NCBI RefSeq assembly: GCF_021513235.1
Contig: NZ_CP090976.1
Coordinates: 1,302,001-1,366,000 of the forward strand
Direction: 5' to 3'
Source of the DNA: Kaistella sp. 97-N-M2
GTDB taxonomy: Bacteria > Bacteroidota > Bacteroidia > Flavobacteriales > Weeksellaceae
Length of the DNA: 64,000 nucleotides
Under the pieces are notes generated by a model. The model was not told the origin of the DNA. It made no database searches and saw nothing but the letters and a program-made list of their open reading frames with translations. The translations under genes and the position numbers were made by a program. Shown here one piece after another: positions 24,472-33,187 of this stretch (position 1 is its first letter; each line of letters starts with the position of its first letter).

Positions 24472-24726
24472 GAACACTTACAGAAGTTTATAACTCTATT
24501 TGATCTGACTTGCGCAACCGTTTCAGGCACAGCAAAGAATAGTGCTGAAACATTAACCTGTCGCGCAACCACAAAAATCGCGGCGATACTGTATCGCTCG
24601 CTCCAAGAGAAATTAATCAAGAAGAAAATTATTGTTTAAACCGCGTTCAATTTTTTGCTCCGATTACGGATTTTGGTCCAAGGAGATGTTCGGTTTGACT
24701 ACACGATACGAAATGCTGAAGATTTT
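24472..24726. other. Intergenic region with two hairpins, no gene seen
   Basis: This 255-bp gap between convergent genes contains GTTTCAGGCAC/GTGCTGAAAC at 24520-24551 (ten pairs with one bulge) and a GCGATA/TATCGC stem at 24583-24597. The motif GCGCAACC also occurs twice (24513-24519 area and 24563-24570). No ORF of credible length, tRNA or repeat family is recognised. Confidence 0.4.
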
Positions 24727-25053
24727 TTAGAACATTCCTAATTCGAAGCGCGCCTCTTCGCTCATCATATCTTTGTTCCAGGCAGGTTCAAAGGTGAGTT
24801 CCAGATCAACTTCTTTCACGTTTTCGACGGTAGTTACTTTTTCGCGAACTTCGGCGGGCAAACTTTCTGCTACAGGACAGTTCGGTGTTGTTAAAGTCAT
24901 AATCACCTTCACCGCACCTTCATCGGAAATCTGAACATCGTAAATTAATCCAAGTTCATAGATATCTACGGGAATCTCCGGATCGTAAACTGTTTTTAAT
25001 GCTTTTATAATATTTTCGCCGATGTCGGCAATTTGGTCGTCGCTGTATGCCAT
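24727..25053 (-). CDS. MIP18/DUF59-type iron-sulfur cluster assembly factor
   Basis: The product is a 108-residue single-domain protein of the MIP18 (DUF59) family, related to SufT and PaaD. Key features are the LKTVYDPEIPVDIYELGLIY motif and the Cys-containing LTTPNCPVAESLP loop, whose Cys is conserved. These proteins help mature or insert FeS clusters. In flavobacteria it often lies beside suf genes, but none is seen here. It precedes the next gene on the same strand by ~90 bp. It could also be called SufT, but the SufT N-terminal extension is missing. Confidence 0.9.
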   Translation of the reverse strand: MAYSDDQIADIGENIIKALKTVYDPEIPVDIYELGLIYDVQISDEGAVKVIMTLTTPNCPVAESLPAEVREKVTTVENVKEVDLELTFEPAWNKDMMSEEARFELGMF

Positions 25054-25142
25054 AATTTAAAATTGGTGATCTTTTTTAAAGTCCAAATGCCTTAATGATG
25101 TGCAATCTGGCATGTAGAACCTTATTTTTAAGATCGTTTTTT

Positions 25143-25838
25143 CTAGTCACTTTTTTGAAGTAAATCTTCCTGACGCATGCGCCGGAAAACGTTGGCCAAA
25201 GTTAAGACATCTTTTTCACAATATTGAACAATTCTAAATAAGTCTTTTTCTATATGATAAATCGATGCTACCATTGATCCGTCGATATCATCCTTTGGCG
25301 TGGGAATTCCGAAGACGTGCGCCAGTAATTCCAAAGAAACAAAAGATTTGTAATCACCGAATTTCCAAAGTTCCATCGTATCCAGATGCGGAATTTCCCA
25401 GGGTTTTTTACCAAACATTTGGAAAGGCAAAGGTGGTTGCAGACCGTTAATTAGATACCGGCGCGCAATCCAGGGAAAATCGAATTCCTTCCCGTTGTGC
25501 GCACAGAGGATGACATCACGAAGTTTGGGGCGGTTAAAAATTTCTCCAAATTCTTCCAGAAGTTTTTTTTCATCATCGCCATAAAAGCTTTTGATCATCA
25601 GTTTTTCACTCTTTTCGATGATTCCTACAGAGATGCAAATGATTCGCCCAAATTCTGCCATAATCCCACCTCTTTCGGTGTAGAATTCCTGCGCAGTAAA
25701 ATCTTCTTTTCGCTGGGTGCGCGTCTTTTTATCCCAAAGTTTTTGCGTGGGTTCCTCTACTTCGTCCCAGTTGCCGAATTGCGGCACCGTTTCGATATCG
25801 AGAAAAAGCACTTTTTCTAATGGTATATTTTGAAGCAT
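25143..25838 (-). CDS. PolB-like 3'-5' exonuclease
   Basis: This protein of 231 residues has the DEDDy exonuclease fold related to B-family DNA polymerase proofreading domains. The first motif is LFLDIETVP (Asp/Glu metal ligands), the second is HNGKEFDFPWI, and the third YCEKDVLTLANV has the final Tyr and Asp. The gene is present singly in many flavobacteria and is predicted to act on DNA or RNA 3' ends in the cytoplasm. The substrate is unknown. A 90-bp gap separates it from the FeS factor and 32 bp from the upstream csaA gene. Confidence 0.88.
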   Translation of the reverse strand: MLQNIPLEKVLFLDIETVPQFGNWDEVEEPTQKLWDKKTRTQRKEDFTAQEFYTERGGIMAEFGRIICISVGIIEKSEKLMIKSFYGDDEKKLLEEFGEIFNRPKLRDVILCAHNGKEFDFPWIARRYLINGLQPPLPFQMFGKKPWEIPHLDTMELWKFGDYKSFVSLELLAHVFGIPTPKDDIDGSMVASIYHIEKDLFRIVQYCEKDVLTLANVFRRMRQEDLLQKSD

Positions 25839-25870
25839 ATTGATGTTTTTTAAAATTTGGCTTTAAAAAT

Positions 25871-26212
25871 TTAACCCACCCGAAAACCATTTTCCACGGG
25901 TAAATTTGGTGTAAGAAGCGTAATGTCTTTATCGTTCCCGTAAATCCCTAAAATTAAACATTCGCTCATAAAATTGGCGATTTGTTTTTTCGGGAAGTTC
26001 ACCACTGCCACGATCTGAGCGCCGAGTAGATCTTCTTTCTGATACAGTTCAGTGATCTGCGCGGAAGATTTTTTAACGCCTAACTCGCCGAAATCAATTT
26101 CCAGTTGATAGGAAGGATTGCGAGCCGCCGGAAAATCGGAAACCGAAATGACCGTGCCACTCCTCATATCGATTTTCTCAAAATCCTGCCAGGATATTTC
26201 AGGTTTTATCAT
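25871..26212 (-). CDS. csaA: CsaA-like tRNA-binding protein
   Basis: This protein of 113 residues is a single EMAP-II/CsaA OB-fold. Conserved segments are FEKIDMRSGTVISV, the central IDFGELGVKKSSAQIT and the end VVNFPKKQIANFMSECLILG. CsaA binds tRNA and has been described as a secretion-linked chaperone in Bacillus. It lies upstream of the PolB-like exonuclease and downstream of a cytochrome c gene, with short gaps on the same strand. The functional assignment rests on family membership. Confidence 0.9.
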   Translation of the reverse strand: MIKPEISWQDFEKIDMRSGTVISVSDFPAARNPSYQLEIDFGELGVKKSSAQITELYQKEDLLGAQIVAVVNFPKKQIANFMSECLILGIYGNDKDITLLTPNLPVENGFRVG

Positions 26213-26230
26213 GGGTTTTAATTTGCTCAG

Positions 26231-26545
26231 TTAGTTTTTTACCGAAACCACGTAATTATACACGGTATCGTGCTGTTCCTCGCTCAGTTTTGCTTTTGGT
26301 GCCATCCAGTTCATAATTCCCACCCAGTCCTGCGCAGAATGTTTTGTAGGGTCAGGTAAATCGTGGCATTTCGCACAGGAATTTTCAAAAATTGTTTTAC
26401 CCAGCGCGAGTTGCTCTGCCGTATGCAACTTTGTCCCTTTTGCAACTGCAGTTTTCGGGGTGCAGGAGGCAAAAAATAACACAGCGGTTAGGACGAATAG
26501 ATTTAGTATTGGAGTGTTTAGGTTTTTTGGAAGGTCTTTGTTCAT
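26231..26545 (-). CDS. Mono-heme cytochrome c lipoprotein
   Basis: This 104-residue protein has a lipobox (LFFASC) after an N-terminal hydrophobic helix and one heme c motif, CAKCH, around residue 56. The downstream Met ligand is probably in MNWMAPKAKL. It is a small periplasmic or outer-surface electron carrier. It is not part of the cbb3 cluster but may feed electrons to it. The gene is 18 bp upstream of csaA on the same strand. The N-terminus before the lipobox is long (~30 residues), so a downstream start is possible. Confidence 0.85.
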   Translation of the reverse strand: MNKDLPKNLNTPILNLFVLTAVLFFASCTPKTAVAKGTKLHTAEQLALGKTIFENSCAKCHDLPDPTKHSAQDWVGIMNWMAPKAKLSEEQHDTVYNYVVSVKN

Positions 26546-26660
26546 GCTTTTTTCTGCTTAAGTTTAACCAAAAATAAGTAAATTTCTTTTAGAACGAAAT
26601 TTTGGCGTGGTAGCTGACTTTTGCCTGGAAAAAAATTAAAGCAGAAGCTTTCAAAACAAA

Positions 26661-26688
26661 TTGGTTCGTAAAAAGATTTGTATTTTTG
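26661..26688 (+). promoter_or_regulatory. Candidate meaB promoter, near-leaderless
   Basis: TTGG at 26661 and the perfect -7 element TATTTTTG at 26681-26688 have a 16-base spacer. The element ends five bases before the meaB ATG at 26694, so the transcript would start at or next to the start codon. Confidence 0.55.
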
Positions 26689-26693
26689 AATTT

Positions 26694-27677
26694 ATGGAAA
26701 CTCTTTCGATCCCCGACCTCATAAACGGAATAAGATCCGGCGATAAACGTCTGCTCGGGAAAGCCATTACCCTGATTGAAAGTAAAAAGCCGGAACACCG
26801 GAAGGAAGCGGAAGAACTTTTAAAAGAAATCATGCCATTTACCGGAAGTTCGGTGCGAATCGGTATTACGGGCGTGCCGGGCGCCGGAAAATCTACCTTT
26901 ATCGAAAGTTTCGGAAAATTAGCCTTAGAGAAGGGAAAGAAAGTGGCAGTTTTGGCTATTGATCCGAGTTCGTCTCTCAACAAAGGCTCTATTTTAGGAG
27001 ACAAAACCCGAATGGAAGAACTCGCGAAAGAGCAAAATGCTTTTATCCGGCCTTCACCAACCTCCGGATTCTTAGGTGGGATCGCCAATGCAACATTTGA
27101 AACCCTGCTCGTTTGCGAAGCTGCCGGTTACGATTTTATACTGATCGAAACCGTGGGCGTGGGGCAAAGTGAAGTTTTGGTCGCCGATATTACCGATGTA
27201 TTTGTATTCTTAAAAATTATCGGCGGTGGTGATGAACTGCAGGGCATTAAACGCGGGATTATGGAAATGGTTGATGTAATTTTTATTAATAAAGTAGAAG
27301 ACGAAAACCAGATTAAAGCAAAAAATACGAAGGTCGAATTGATGCGCGCGCTGCACTTTTTGCCTTCAAAAGAAAAAAGCTGGAAGGTTCCCGTGGTTTT
27401 AGGTTCTGCCTTAAATAAAAAGGGTCTCGCGGAGGTTTATGAAAAAATTGACGAATTTATTCAACTTAAAATCAGGAACGAAACATTTGAAGCGGTAAGA
27501 AAACACCAGGCTGAAAAGCGGTTCGAGTATTGGGTTCAGGAATATATTTTGCAAGTGACGAAGCAGGAAAAATCGCTCGAAAAGTACTACAAACACCACA
27601 AAAAAAATGCTTCCGACCTGAAATCCAATCCAAGTACAGAAGCAAAAATTTTCGTTGAGAAACTACTGAAGAAATAA
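26694..27677 (+). CDS. meaB: Methylmalonyl-CoA mutase-associated GTPase MeaB
   Basis: MeaB is a G3E-family GTPase that loads and protects the adenosylcobalamin cofactor of methylmalonyl-CoA mutase. The 327-residue protein shows Walker A GVPGAGKST, the IDPSSSLNKGSILGDKTRME block, a Mg-binding ETVGVGQSE segment and NKVED for guanine recognition. The C-terminal helical domain is complete. I chose ATG 26694; the longer frame includes its own promoter. The mutase genes are not in this window. It is transcribed divergently from the cytochrome c gene. Confidence 0.95.
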   Translation: METLSIPDLINGIRSGDKRLLGKAITLIESKKPEHRKEAEELLKEIMPFTGSSVRIGITGVPGAGKSTFIESFGKLALEKGKKVAVLAIDPSSSLNKGSILGDKTRMEELAKEQNAFIRPSPTSGFLGGIANATFETLLVCEAAGYDFILIETVGVGQSEVLVADITDVFVFLKIIGGGDELQGIKRGIMEMVDVIFINKVEDENQIKAKNTKVELMRALHFLPSKEKSWKVPVVLGSALNKKGLAEVYEKIDEFIQLKIRNETFEAVRKHQAEKRFEYWVQEYILQVTKQEKSLEKYYKHHKKNASDLKSNPSTEAKIFVEKLLKK

Positions 27678-27678
27678 T

Positions 27679-28212
27679 TTATTTCTTTGCCACCACATTC
27701 TCCATAATATATCCATCGTATGAAATTCCCTGTCTGTCATTCGCATCAATAGAAAGATAGGCTTTTCCATTCTTATAAACATCCAACATAATCCTGCGGA
27801 TGTTTTGCTGGTCTTTCGGGAGGATGGTGTAAAGCGTACTGCCTTTCTTACCGCTCGAATGGGCGATTGTGAAATCTTTTGAAGTTAAACGATAAGAATT
27901 TTTAGTGTTGTCGTAATTCGGAGTGTACATTCGTCCGAAATAAGGCAGAGTTAAGGTTAATTCGTTTTTTTTGAGTTCCATGGTATACCCGTAATCCAAA
28001 TTCAATATTTGCGAAGAGGTGGAAGTTGGAAGGGAATTCATAATGTTTACAACATCGGAAGAAGTGGGATTGGCCCTTTCCGCCATGAAGGTGAATTCTC
28101 CTTTATTTAACAGTTCCGAAACATGCGCGGGCGCGATGGAACTTTGGGAGGTGCAGGAATTCATCAAAACCATCATGATTCCTGTGCTTATAATTTTAAA
28201 TATATTTTTCAT
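27679..28212 (-). CDS. DUF4251 family lipoprotein
   Basis: This 177-residue lipoprotein (lipobox VLMNSC) has a central LNLDYGYTMELKKNELTLTL segment followed by a long run of beta strands (DYGYTM ... YFGRMYTPNY). This layout is the Bacteroidetes-specific DUF4251 family, whose function is unknown. It faces the meaB gene convergently, separated by one base, and lies ~100 bp before the M48 protease. It is likely anchored to the inner or outer membrane. The call rests on pattern recognition, not a search. Confidence 0.78.
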   Translation of the reverse strand: MKNIFKIISTGIMMVLMNSCTSQSSIAPAHVSELLNKGEFTFMAERANPTSSDVVNIMNSLPTSTSSQILNLDYGYTMELKKNELTLTLPYFGRMYTPNYDNTKNSYRLTSKDFTIAHSSGKKGSTLYTILPKDQQNIRRIMLDVYKNGKAYLSIDANDRQGISYDGYIMENVVAKK

Positions 28213-28313
28213 TACTTTTTTTGAAGGTAATGCAATAATTATGCTATTGCATAAGGCTTTAAAGTATTTGGAATAAAAATTGATTAAGGAAGAGAAATGT
28301 AAATTTTAGAGCT

Positions 28314-29123
28314 ATGAAAAATATCAATAAGATAATAGGAGCCGCTGCAATATCGTTCGCAATGATATCGTGTACAACGAATCCTATTACGGGCAGATCT
28401 TCACTTCAACTGGCTAACAATCAGGAAATTTCTGCAATGGCGCTTCAGCAGTACAGAGAGACGCTGTCTAAAGCAAAAGTAGTTAAAGGAACAACTGCCG
28501 CAAAAAGCATACAGAATGTAGGTCTTCGAATTAAAAATGCAGCCAATAATTATTATAGAAGTATAGGACGGGAAGGCGATCTTACGAATTATCAATGGGA
28601 ATTTAATCTTATCGACGATAAACAGGTGAATGCATGGTGTATGCCGGGCGGAAAAGTAGCTGTTTATACTGGTATTTTGCCCATTACGAAAAATGATACA
28701 GGTTTAGCAGTTGTTTTAGGACATGAAATATCACACGCCCTTGCCGGTCACGGTAACGAACGAATTTCTCAGGCAATGGTCGCACAATATGGCGGCGCCA
28801 TTTTGGGAAGTACGATTTCGAACGGACAAATGGCCGGAATTTTCCAGCAGGTTTATCCAATCGGAGCACAGGTTGCCTTACTTAAATACGGTAGAAGTCA
28901 GGAATTAGAGGCCGACGAAATGGGATTATATCTAATGTCCATGGCAGGATATGATCCTAGAGAAGCCCAACCTTTCTGGCAGAGAATGGAAGCCTCCTCT
29001 ACCGGCAATAAACCGCCGGAATTCCTTTCAACGCACCCAAGTCCTGCAAGCAGACGAGCGGATTTGGAAAAAGATATGCCGAAGGCGCTGGAATATTACA
29101 GAGTAGCAGGCGGTAAAATCTAG
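28314..29123 (+). CDS. M48-family zinc metalloprotease lipoprotein
   Basis: The product is a 269-residue periplasmic protease of the M48B (LoiP/BepA-like) type. It has a lipobox (MISCTT), the zinc motif HEISHALAGH and a second Glu ligand in ELEADEMGLYLM. The C-terminal part lacks the long TPR tail of BepA, so it is closer to LoiP. It probably degrades misfolded outer-membrane proteins. A hairpin terminator follows. Confidence 0.93.
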   Translation: MKNINKIIGAAAISFAMISCTTNPITGRSSLQLANNQEISAMALQQYRETLSKAKVVKGTTAAKSIQNVGLRIKNAANNYYRSIGREGDLTNYQWEFNLIDDKQVNAWCMPGGKVAVYTGILPITKNDTGLAVVLGHEISHALAGHGNERISQAMVAQYGGAILGSTISNGQMAGIFQQVYPIGAQVALLKYGRSQELEADEMGLYLMSMAGYDPREAQPFWQRMEASSTGNKPPEFLSTHPSPASRRADLEKDMPKALEYYRVAGGKI

Positions 29124-29149
29124 CTCAATTCGATATAAAACAAAAAACC

Positions 29150-29183
29150 TTCCTTTAATTTTCTTAAATTTGGGAAGGTTTTT
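29150..29183 (+). terminator. Terminator after the M48 protease gene
   Basis: AAACCTTCC and GGGAAGGTTT pair over an AT-rich loop and are followed by T residues. The gene stop is 27 bases upstream. Confidence 0.65.
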
Positions 29184-29195
29184 AAATTAAAAAGG

Positions 29196-29519
29196 ATGAA
29201 AAATTTAACATTTATTGGTTTTTTACTGCTTGGGCTGGCATTTTTGCTGTACTATATGTTACCGGAATTTTCCGCGGTAAAACTATTTGAACCTATTAAC
29301 TTAATGGGAATTTTAGCAGGCATCGGAATCGGTCTTATTTTGGGCGGAATTGTGGGTTATGTAAGTAAAGGCTCCTCCCTAAGAGCAGAGGAGAAAAGGA
29401 GAGAATTAAAACAGCTTCGGAAAGAAAAAGAAGACCTGGAAATTCAGGCCGCAGCATTGGCAAAACAGCAGACTGTAACTTATGTACAGGACGAAAATAA
29501 AAATCCTCAGGACTATTAG
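29196..29519 (+). CDS. Small membrane protein with coiled-coil tail
   Basis: This protein of 107 residues has two transmembrane helices (FIGFLLLGLAFLLYYML and LMGILAGIGIGLILGGIVGY) followed by a Lys/Glu-rich, coiled-coil-like cytoplasmic tail (EEKRRELKQLRKEKEDLEIQ). It is common in flavobacteria but has no assigned function. It starts just after the terminator of the M48 gene, so it appears to have its own promoter. A bidirectional hairpin ends it. Confidence 0.7.
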   Translation: MKNLTFIGFLLLGLAFLLYYMLPEFSAVKLFEPINLMGILAGIGIGLILGGIVGYVSKGSSLRAEEKRRELKQLRKEKEDLEIQAAALAKQQTVTYVQDENKNPQDY

Positions 29520-29533
29520 TGCTGAGGATTTTC
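29498..29533. terminator. Bidirectional terminator at the convergent junction
   Basis: AAAATCCTCAG and CTGAGGATTTT form an 11-pair stem around a 12-base loop, straddling the stop at 29519. Both strands show an AT-rich tail; the minus-strand tail (TTTTTATTTT) is stronger and would serve the convergent porin gene. Confidence 0.7.
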
Positions 29534-29550
29534 GTTTGGATTGATTTTGT

Positions 29551-30189
29551 TTAGAATTTGTACCCTAAGCCAACCATAAACAAACTTGTGCGGTTGTCAT
29601 ATTTAATTTGCTGATTGGATCCTGCAACTGTATTCACAAATTTACGTTGGTCTTTCGAAAAAGCGCCTTCGTATTTTGCCGAAATGATCAGTTTTTTAAT
29701 TTCACTCTGCGCGCCAATTTGGTAACCTACAGTAAAATCTTTCGCATTTACTTTTTGCGCGAAACTGTCGAAATTATCATCTTTGGAAAGATTAAAACTG
29801 GCGACAGGTCCCACGTACGCGCTCAACATATCTCCAAGAAGATTGTATCCCAATAAAACAGGAACGTCAACACGGCTTGTTTTTGCTTTTATCGTAGTAG
29901 ATTCTGCAGTAGTGTCATTCGAAAGCGTAACTTCATTACTGAAATTAGTATAGTAAATTTCCGGCATCACATACAGCGCAGAAGGAACGTCGATTTTCAT
30001 CGATAAACCGGCATTAAAACCTGTAATGTTTTTTCCTTTTTGTTCCACTGCATTGGAAATTCCCGTTTTGAAATTCTGCCACGTCGCCGAACTTGTCGGG
30101 ATTAATACGTTGGCTTTTGCCGCGAATGAAATTTGAGCAGATGCACCAATAGCGGTGGAAACTAAAATGATACTAAGAATTTTCTTCAT
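29551..30189 (-). CDS. Porin-family outer-membrane beta-barrel protein
   Basis: The 212-residue protein has a signal peptide (ILSIILVSTAIGASAQ) and a barrel of alternating strands (for example YVMPEIYYTNF, YNLLGDMLSAYVGPVASF, LIISAKYEGAFSK), ending in an aromatic residue (GLGYKF). It belongs to the common Bacteroidetes PorT/outer-membrane-beta-barrel family. I chose ATG 30189 in front of the signal peptide; the longer frame to 30312 has none. It overlaps the end of the mlaF-like gene by 17 bp. Confidence 0.8.
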   Translation of the reverse strand: MKKILSIILVSTAIGASAQISFAAKANVLIPTSSATWQNFKTGISNAVEQKGKNITGFNAGLSMKIDVPSALYVMPEIYYTNFSNEVTLSNDTTAESTTIKAKTSRVDVPVLLGYNLLGDMLSAYVGPVASFNLSKDDNFDSFAQKVNAKDFTVGYQIGAQSEIKKLIISAKYEGAFSKDQRKFVNTVAGSNQQIKYDNRTSLFMVGLGYKF

Positions 30190-30994
30190 TAGGATGGGGT
30201 TTTGTAATAATATTTTCAATTGAGGTCTTATTCGTTTCCAGGAAATATTCCCGTAGCTCTTTAAATAATTCTGAAGAATAAACGAAATCGATGAGGTTTT
30301 TATTGCCTGCATTAATCAGGATGTCTTTGCTGCCTTCCCATTCCTTAATTCCCATACGCAAGTAGAGAATCTTTTCTCCGATCGTCATTACGGAGTTCAT
30401 ATCATGCGAGTTGATGATGGTTGTCGTATTGTATTCTTTGGTGATTTCCAGAAGCAAATCATCAATAATATTAGAGGTATACGGATCGAGCCCGGAGTTT
30501 GGCTCATCGCAAAACAGATACTTTGGATTATTCACAATTGCCCGCGCGATGGCGACTCTCTTCTGCATTCCTCCCGAAATTTCAGACGGATATTTCCGGT
30601 TTGCTTTTTCTAAATGAACCCTCCCGATGACTTCAAACGCTCTTCTTTTCTTTTCGCGGAAAGAAAGGTTTGTAAACATATCCAGTGGAAACGTAATATT
30701 TTCTTCTACCGTCATCGAATCGAAAAGTGCGCTGCCCTGAAATACAGTGCCAATCTCAGCACGCAACTGCTGCTTTTCGTCGCGCGACATTTTGTTGATG
30801 TCTCTGCCGTCAAACAGAATTTCGCCGGAGGTCGGCTGATAAACGTTCAGCAAACTTTTCAGGAAAACGGTTTTCCCGGACCCACTTTGTCCAATGATGA
30901 GATTCACCTTGCCCGTTTCGAAGGTTGTCGTAATTCCTTTGAGCACTTCTACAGAGCTGTCGAAACTTTTCTTTAAATCTTTTACTTCAATCAT
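30173..30994 (-). CDS. MlaF-like lipid-transport ABC ATPase
   Basis: The 273-residue ABC ATPase has Walker A GQSGSGKT (res ~35-42), signature SGGMQKR and Walker B YLFCDEPNSGLDP. A ~40-residue C-terminal extension (YSSELFKELREYFLETNK) is typical of the flavobacterial MlaF/Ttg2A group. With MlaE and the MCE protein (44.1 kb) it should form a phospholipid transporter between inner and outer membranes. It overlaps the mlaE-like stop by one base (TAATG). Confidence 0.92.
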   Translation of the reverse strand: MIEVKDLKKSFDSSVEVLKGITTTFETGKVNLIIGQSGSGKTVFLKSLLNVYQPTSGEILFDGRDINKMSRDEKQQLRAEIGTVFQGSALFDSMTVEENITFPLDMFTNLSFREKKRRAFEVIGRVHLEKANRKYPSEISGGMQKRVAIARAIVNNPKYLFCDEPNSGLDPYTSNIIDDLLLEITKEYNTTTIINSHDMNSVMTIGEKILYLRMGIKEWEGSKDILINAGNKNLIDFVYSSELFKELREYFLETNKTSIENIITKPHPNEENS

Positions 30995-31746
30995 TAGCTA
31001 AGGAACATTTGCGTTAATATTAAGTTCATGATAATGATGGCAACAATCGTCCAAACCACAGCCTGCGTACTGGCGCGACCTACTTCCAAAGAGCCACCTT
31101 TTACATTGTAGCCAAAATATGCCGGAATTGTCGCTATTAAAAAGGCAAAAGCTGCCGTTTTAAAAAAAGCGTACCAGATAAAATGTTGCGGCATATACAT
31201 TTGGATTCCCGTAATGTAATCTGCTTTACTCCAACTTCCGGTGGCGATTCCGGCAAGGTAGCCGCCCCAAATACCAAAAACAATACTGATGGCGATGAGC
31301 AGAGGATTGAAGATAACGCTGGCCAAAATTTTCGGCAGAATTAAAAAATTGGGCGAATTTACACCCATAATATCCAATGCGTCGATCTGTTCGGTCACGC
31401 GCATGGTCCCAATACTGGAAGCAATGTACGAACCGACTTTTCCCGCCAAAATTACGGAGATGATGGTCGGGGCAAATTCCAAAATCAAAACCACTTTAGT
31501 GGCATATCCGATAAAGGAGTTGGGGATGGGGAATGAAGAGGCACTGAAGTTATTGTACATTTGTATAGCCACAACAGCGCCAACAAATGTAGAGGTGAAC
31601 AATACGAGTCCAAAGGAATTAACGCCCAAATCGTAAATTTCGCGCATAAATAACTTTCCGAAGACCGATCGCTTTTGCGGTCTCTTCATCGTCTTGGATA
31701 GTAAGATAAAATATGCTCCTATCTCGCTAAAGAGTCTTTTTAACAT
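30994..31746 (-). CDS. MlaE-family ABC permease
   Basis: This inner-membrane permease of 250 residues has about five to six transmembrane helices. The conserved MlaE signatures are visible: VAIQMYNNFSA-type region near residue 67, the long helix EFAPTIISVILAGKVGSYIAS, and TEQIDALDIMGVN (the coupling helix). The first gene of the ABC pair, it is followed without a gap by the ATPase. The MCE-domain partner lies elsewhere (44.1 kb). Confidence 0.93.
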   Translation of the reverse strand: MLKRLFSEIGAYFILLSKTMKRPQKRSVFGKLFMREIYDLGVNSFGLVLFTSTFVGAVVAIQMYNNFSASSFPIPNSFIGYATKVVLILEFAPTIISVILAGKVGSYIASSIGTMRVTEQIDALDIMGVNSPNFLILPKILASVIFNPLLIAISIVFGIWGGYLAGIATGSWSKADYITGIQMYMPQHFIWYAFFKTAAFAFLIATIPAYFGYNVKGGSLEVGRASTQAVVWTIVAIIIMNLILTQMFLS

Positions 31747-31783
31747 TCTGCTAAATTAGTGTTTTATTTTTTTCTAAATTTTT

Positions 31784-33151
31784 TTAATTGGCATTTTTAT
31801 CGCCGCCAATCACTAAAAAAATTGTTTTGAAAATGATGATGAAATCCAGGCTTAAACTCCAGTTTTTAACGTAAAAGGCGTCAGCCAGAATTCTTTTCTG
31901 CATTTTAATATCCATGTTACCGGAATCCCCGCGAAGGCCGTTTACCTGTGCAAGCCCCGTAATACCAGGTTTTACAAGACTTCGAACTGAATACCGACCT
32001 ATTTTCAGTTTGTAAAAATCATCCACAAGAAGCATATGCGGTCGCGGACCAACTACAGACATCTCGCCTTTGAGGACATTCAGAAACTGCGGCATCTCGT
32101 CTAAACTCGTTTTTCTTAGAAATCTGCCGATTTTCGTAATTCTTTTGTCATTTTCGGTTGTCGTCTGCTTCGTACATTCATCATTAACACACATGGTGCG
32201 AAATTTTATGCAGCTAAAAACGTGATCGTGGAAGCCATAGCGTTTCTGTAAAAAGAAAACCGGCCCTTTGCTGTTAAGTTTAATGAGAATGGCCACAACA
32301 GGGAAAAGCCAGGAACAGATAAACACAAGAATCAAAATCGCAAATAAAAGATCTATCGTTCTTTTAATGGTAATATTGGTAAAATAATCCAAAGGAAATT
32401 TGGCCGGTACCAGGACGGGCTGCATCTCGATATATCCCAAATCATATTTGAAAAAATTATTTTTTACGATGCTCGGAATTAGGGAGATGCGAACTTTGTT
32501 CAGCTCGGCATGGCGGTAGATTTCCTGCTCTTCATCCTTTTCAAACCGGTGCGAAGAAAGGTACATGGTGTGAATTCCGTTGTCTTTCCAGAATTCGATT
32601 AGTTTTTCTGTATTGAAGAGTTGTTCTGCCGGGTATTCAAAGATGCGGAAGCCGTAATCTTTTCTTTCCGTTAAAATTGTTTTCAGCAACTCCGTTGAGG
32701 AATCTTCACTCAAAAACATAATGTTTCTATAATTTATACCAAGCGTTCTTAAATATTTCAAGGTAAAAAACACCAGCGATTTCACGACAAAAAGCAACAG
32801 AAAAAGAAAAACGGCGATAAGAAACCGGTCCTGTTTCAGAAAATTATTATTGCTCACCTTCGCGAGCAGAATAACGCCAAAAATAAAGATGAAAATATGC
32901 GTTACAAGGCGTTCCAGGTAAATGGTGTAAGTTAAATTTCGAGCAACGGAATATAATTTCGTGCGGCCACTTAACAAAATCCAAAAAAAGGTCAGCAGGA
33001 TGATCGAAAGACCGTTCTGTTCCCAGATTTCCTGTTCGTAACTGAATTCGTTATTTCTGAGGAAGAAAAACAAAAATACTCCGGCTATTACCAAAACATC
33101 AAGCAAAATAAAGATCGCTTTGAAATATCTGGAATATCGAAGTTTTTGCAT
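31784..33151 (-). CDS. Undecaprenyl-phosphate sugar phosphotransferase, exopolysaccharide initiation
   Basis: This protein of 455 residues is of the WbaP/polyprenyl glycosylphosphotransferase family. It has four N-terminal transmembrane helices, a Rossmann-like CoA-binding-type region (~120-240), a fifth helix (~275) and a catalytic C-terminal domain. The catalytic block includes KFRTMCVNDE, RFLRKTSLDEMPQFLNVLKGEMSVVGPRPH and KPGITGLAQVNGLRG. It transfers a sugar-phosphate to undecaprenyl phosphate to start capsule or O-antigen units. It lies between queE and the lipid transporter on the same strand. Confidence 0.92.
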   Translation of the reverse strand: MQKLRYSRYFKAIFILLDVLVIAGVFLFFFLRNNEFSYEQEIWEQNGLSIILLTFFWILLSGRTKLYSVARNLTYTIYLERLVTHIFIFIFGVILLAKVSNNNFLKQDRFLIAVFLFLLLFVVKSLVFFTLKYLRTLGINYRNIMFLSEDSSTELLKTILTERKDYGFRIFEYPAEQLFNTEKLIEFWKDNGIHTMYLSSHRFEKDEEQEIYRHAELNKVRISLIPSIVKNNFFKYDLGYIEMQPVLVPAKFPLDYFTNITIKRTIDLLFAILILVFICSWLFPVVAILIKLNSKGPVFFLQKRYGFHDHVFSCIKFRTMCVNDECTKQTTTENDKRITKIGRFLRKTSLDEMPQFLNVLKGEMSVVGPRPHMLLVDDFYKLKIGRYSVRSLVKPGITGLAQVNGLRGDSGNMDIKMQKRILADAFYVKNWSLSLDFIIIFKTIFLVIGGDKNAN

Positions 33152-33187
33152 AAAAGCTGGTTATATAAAAAGTAAATTTAACGTAAT

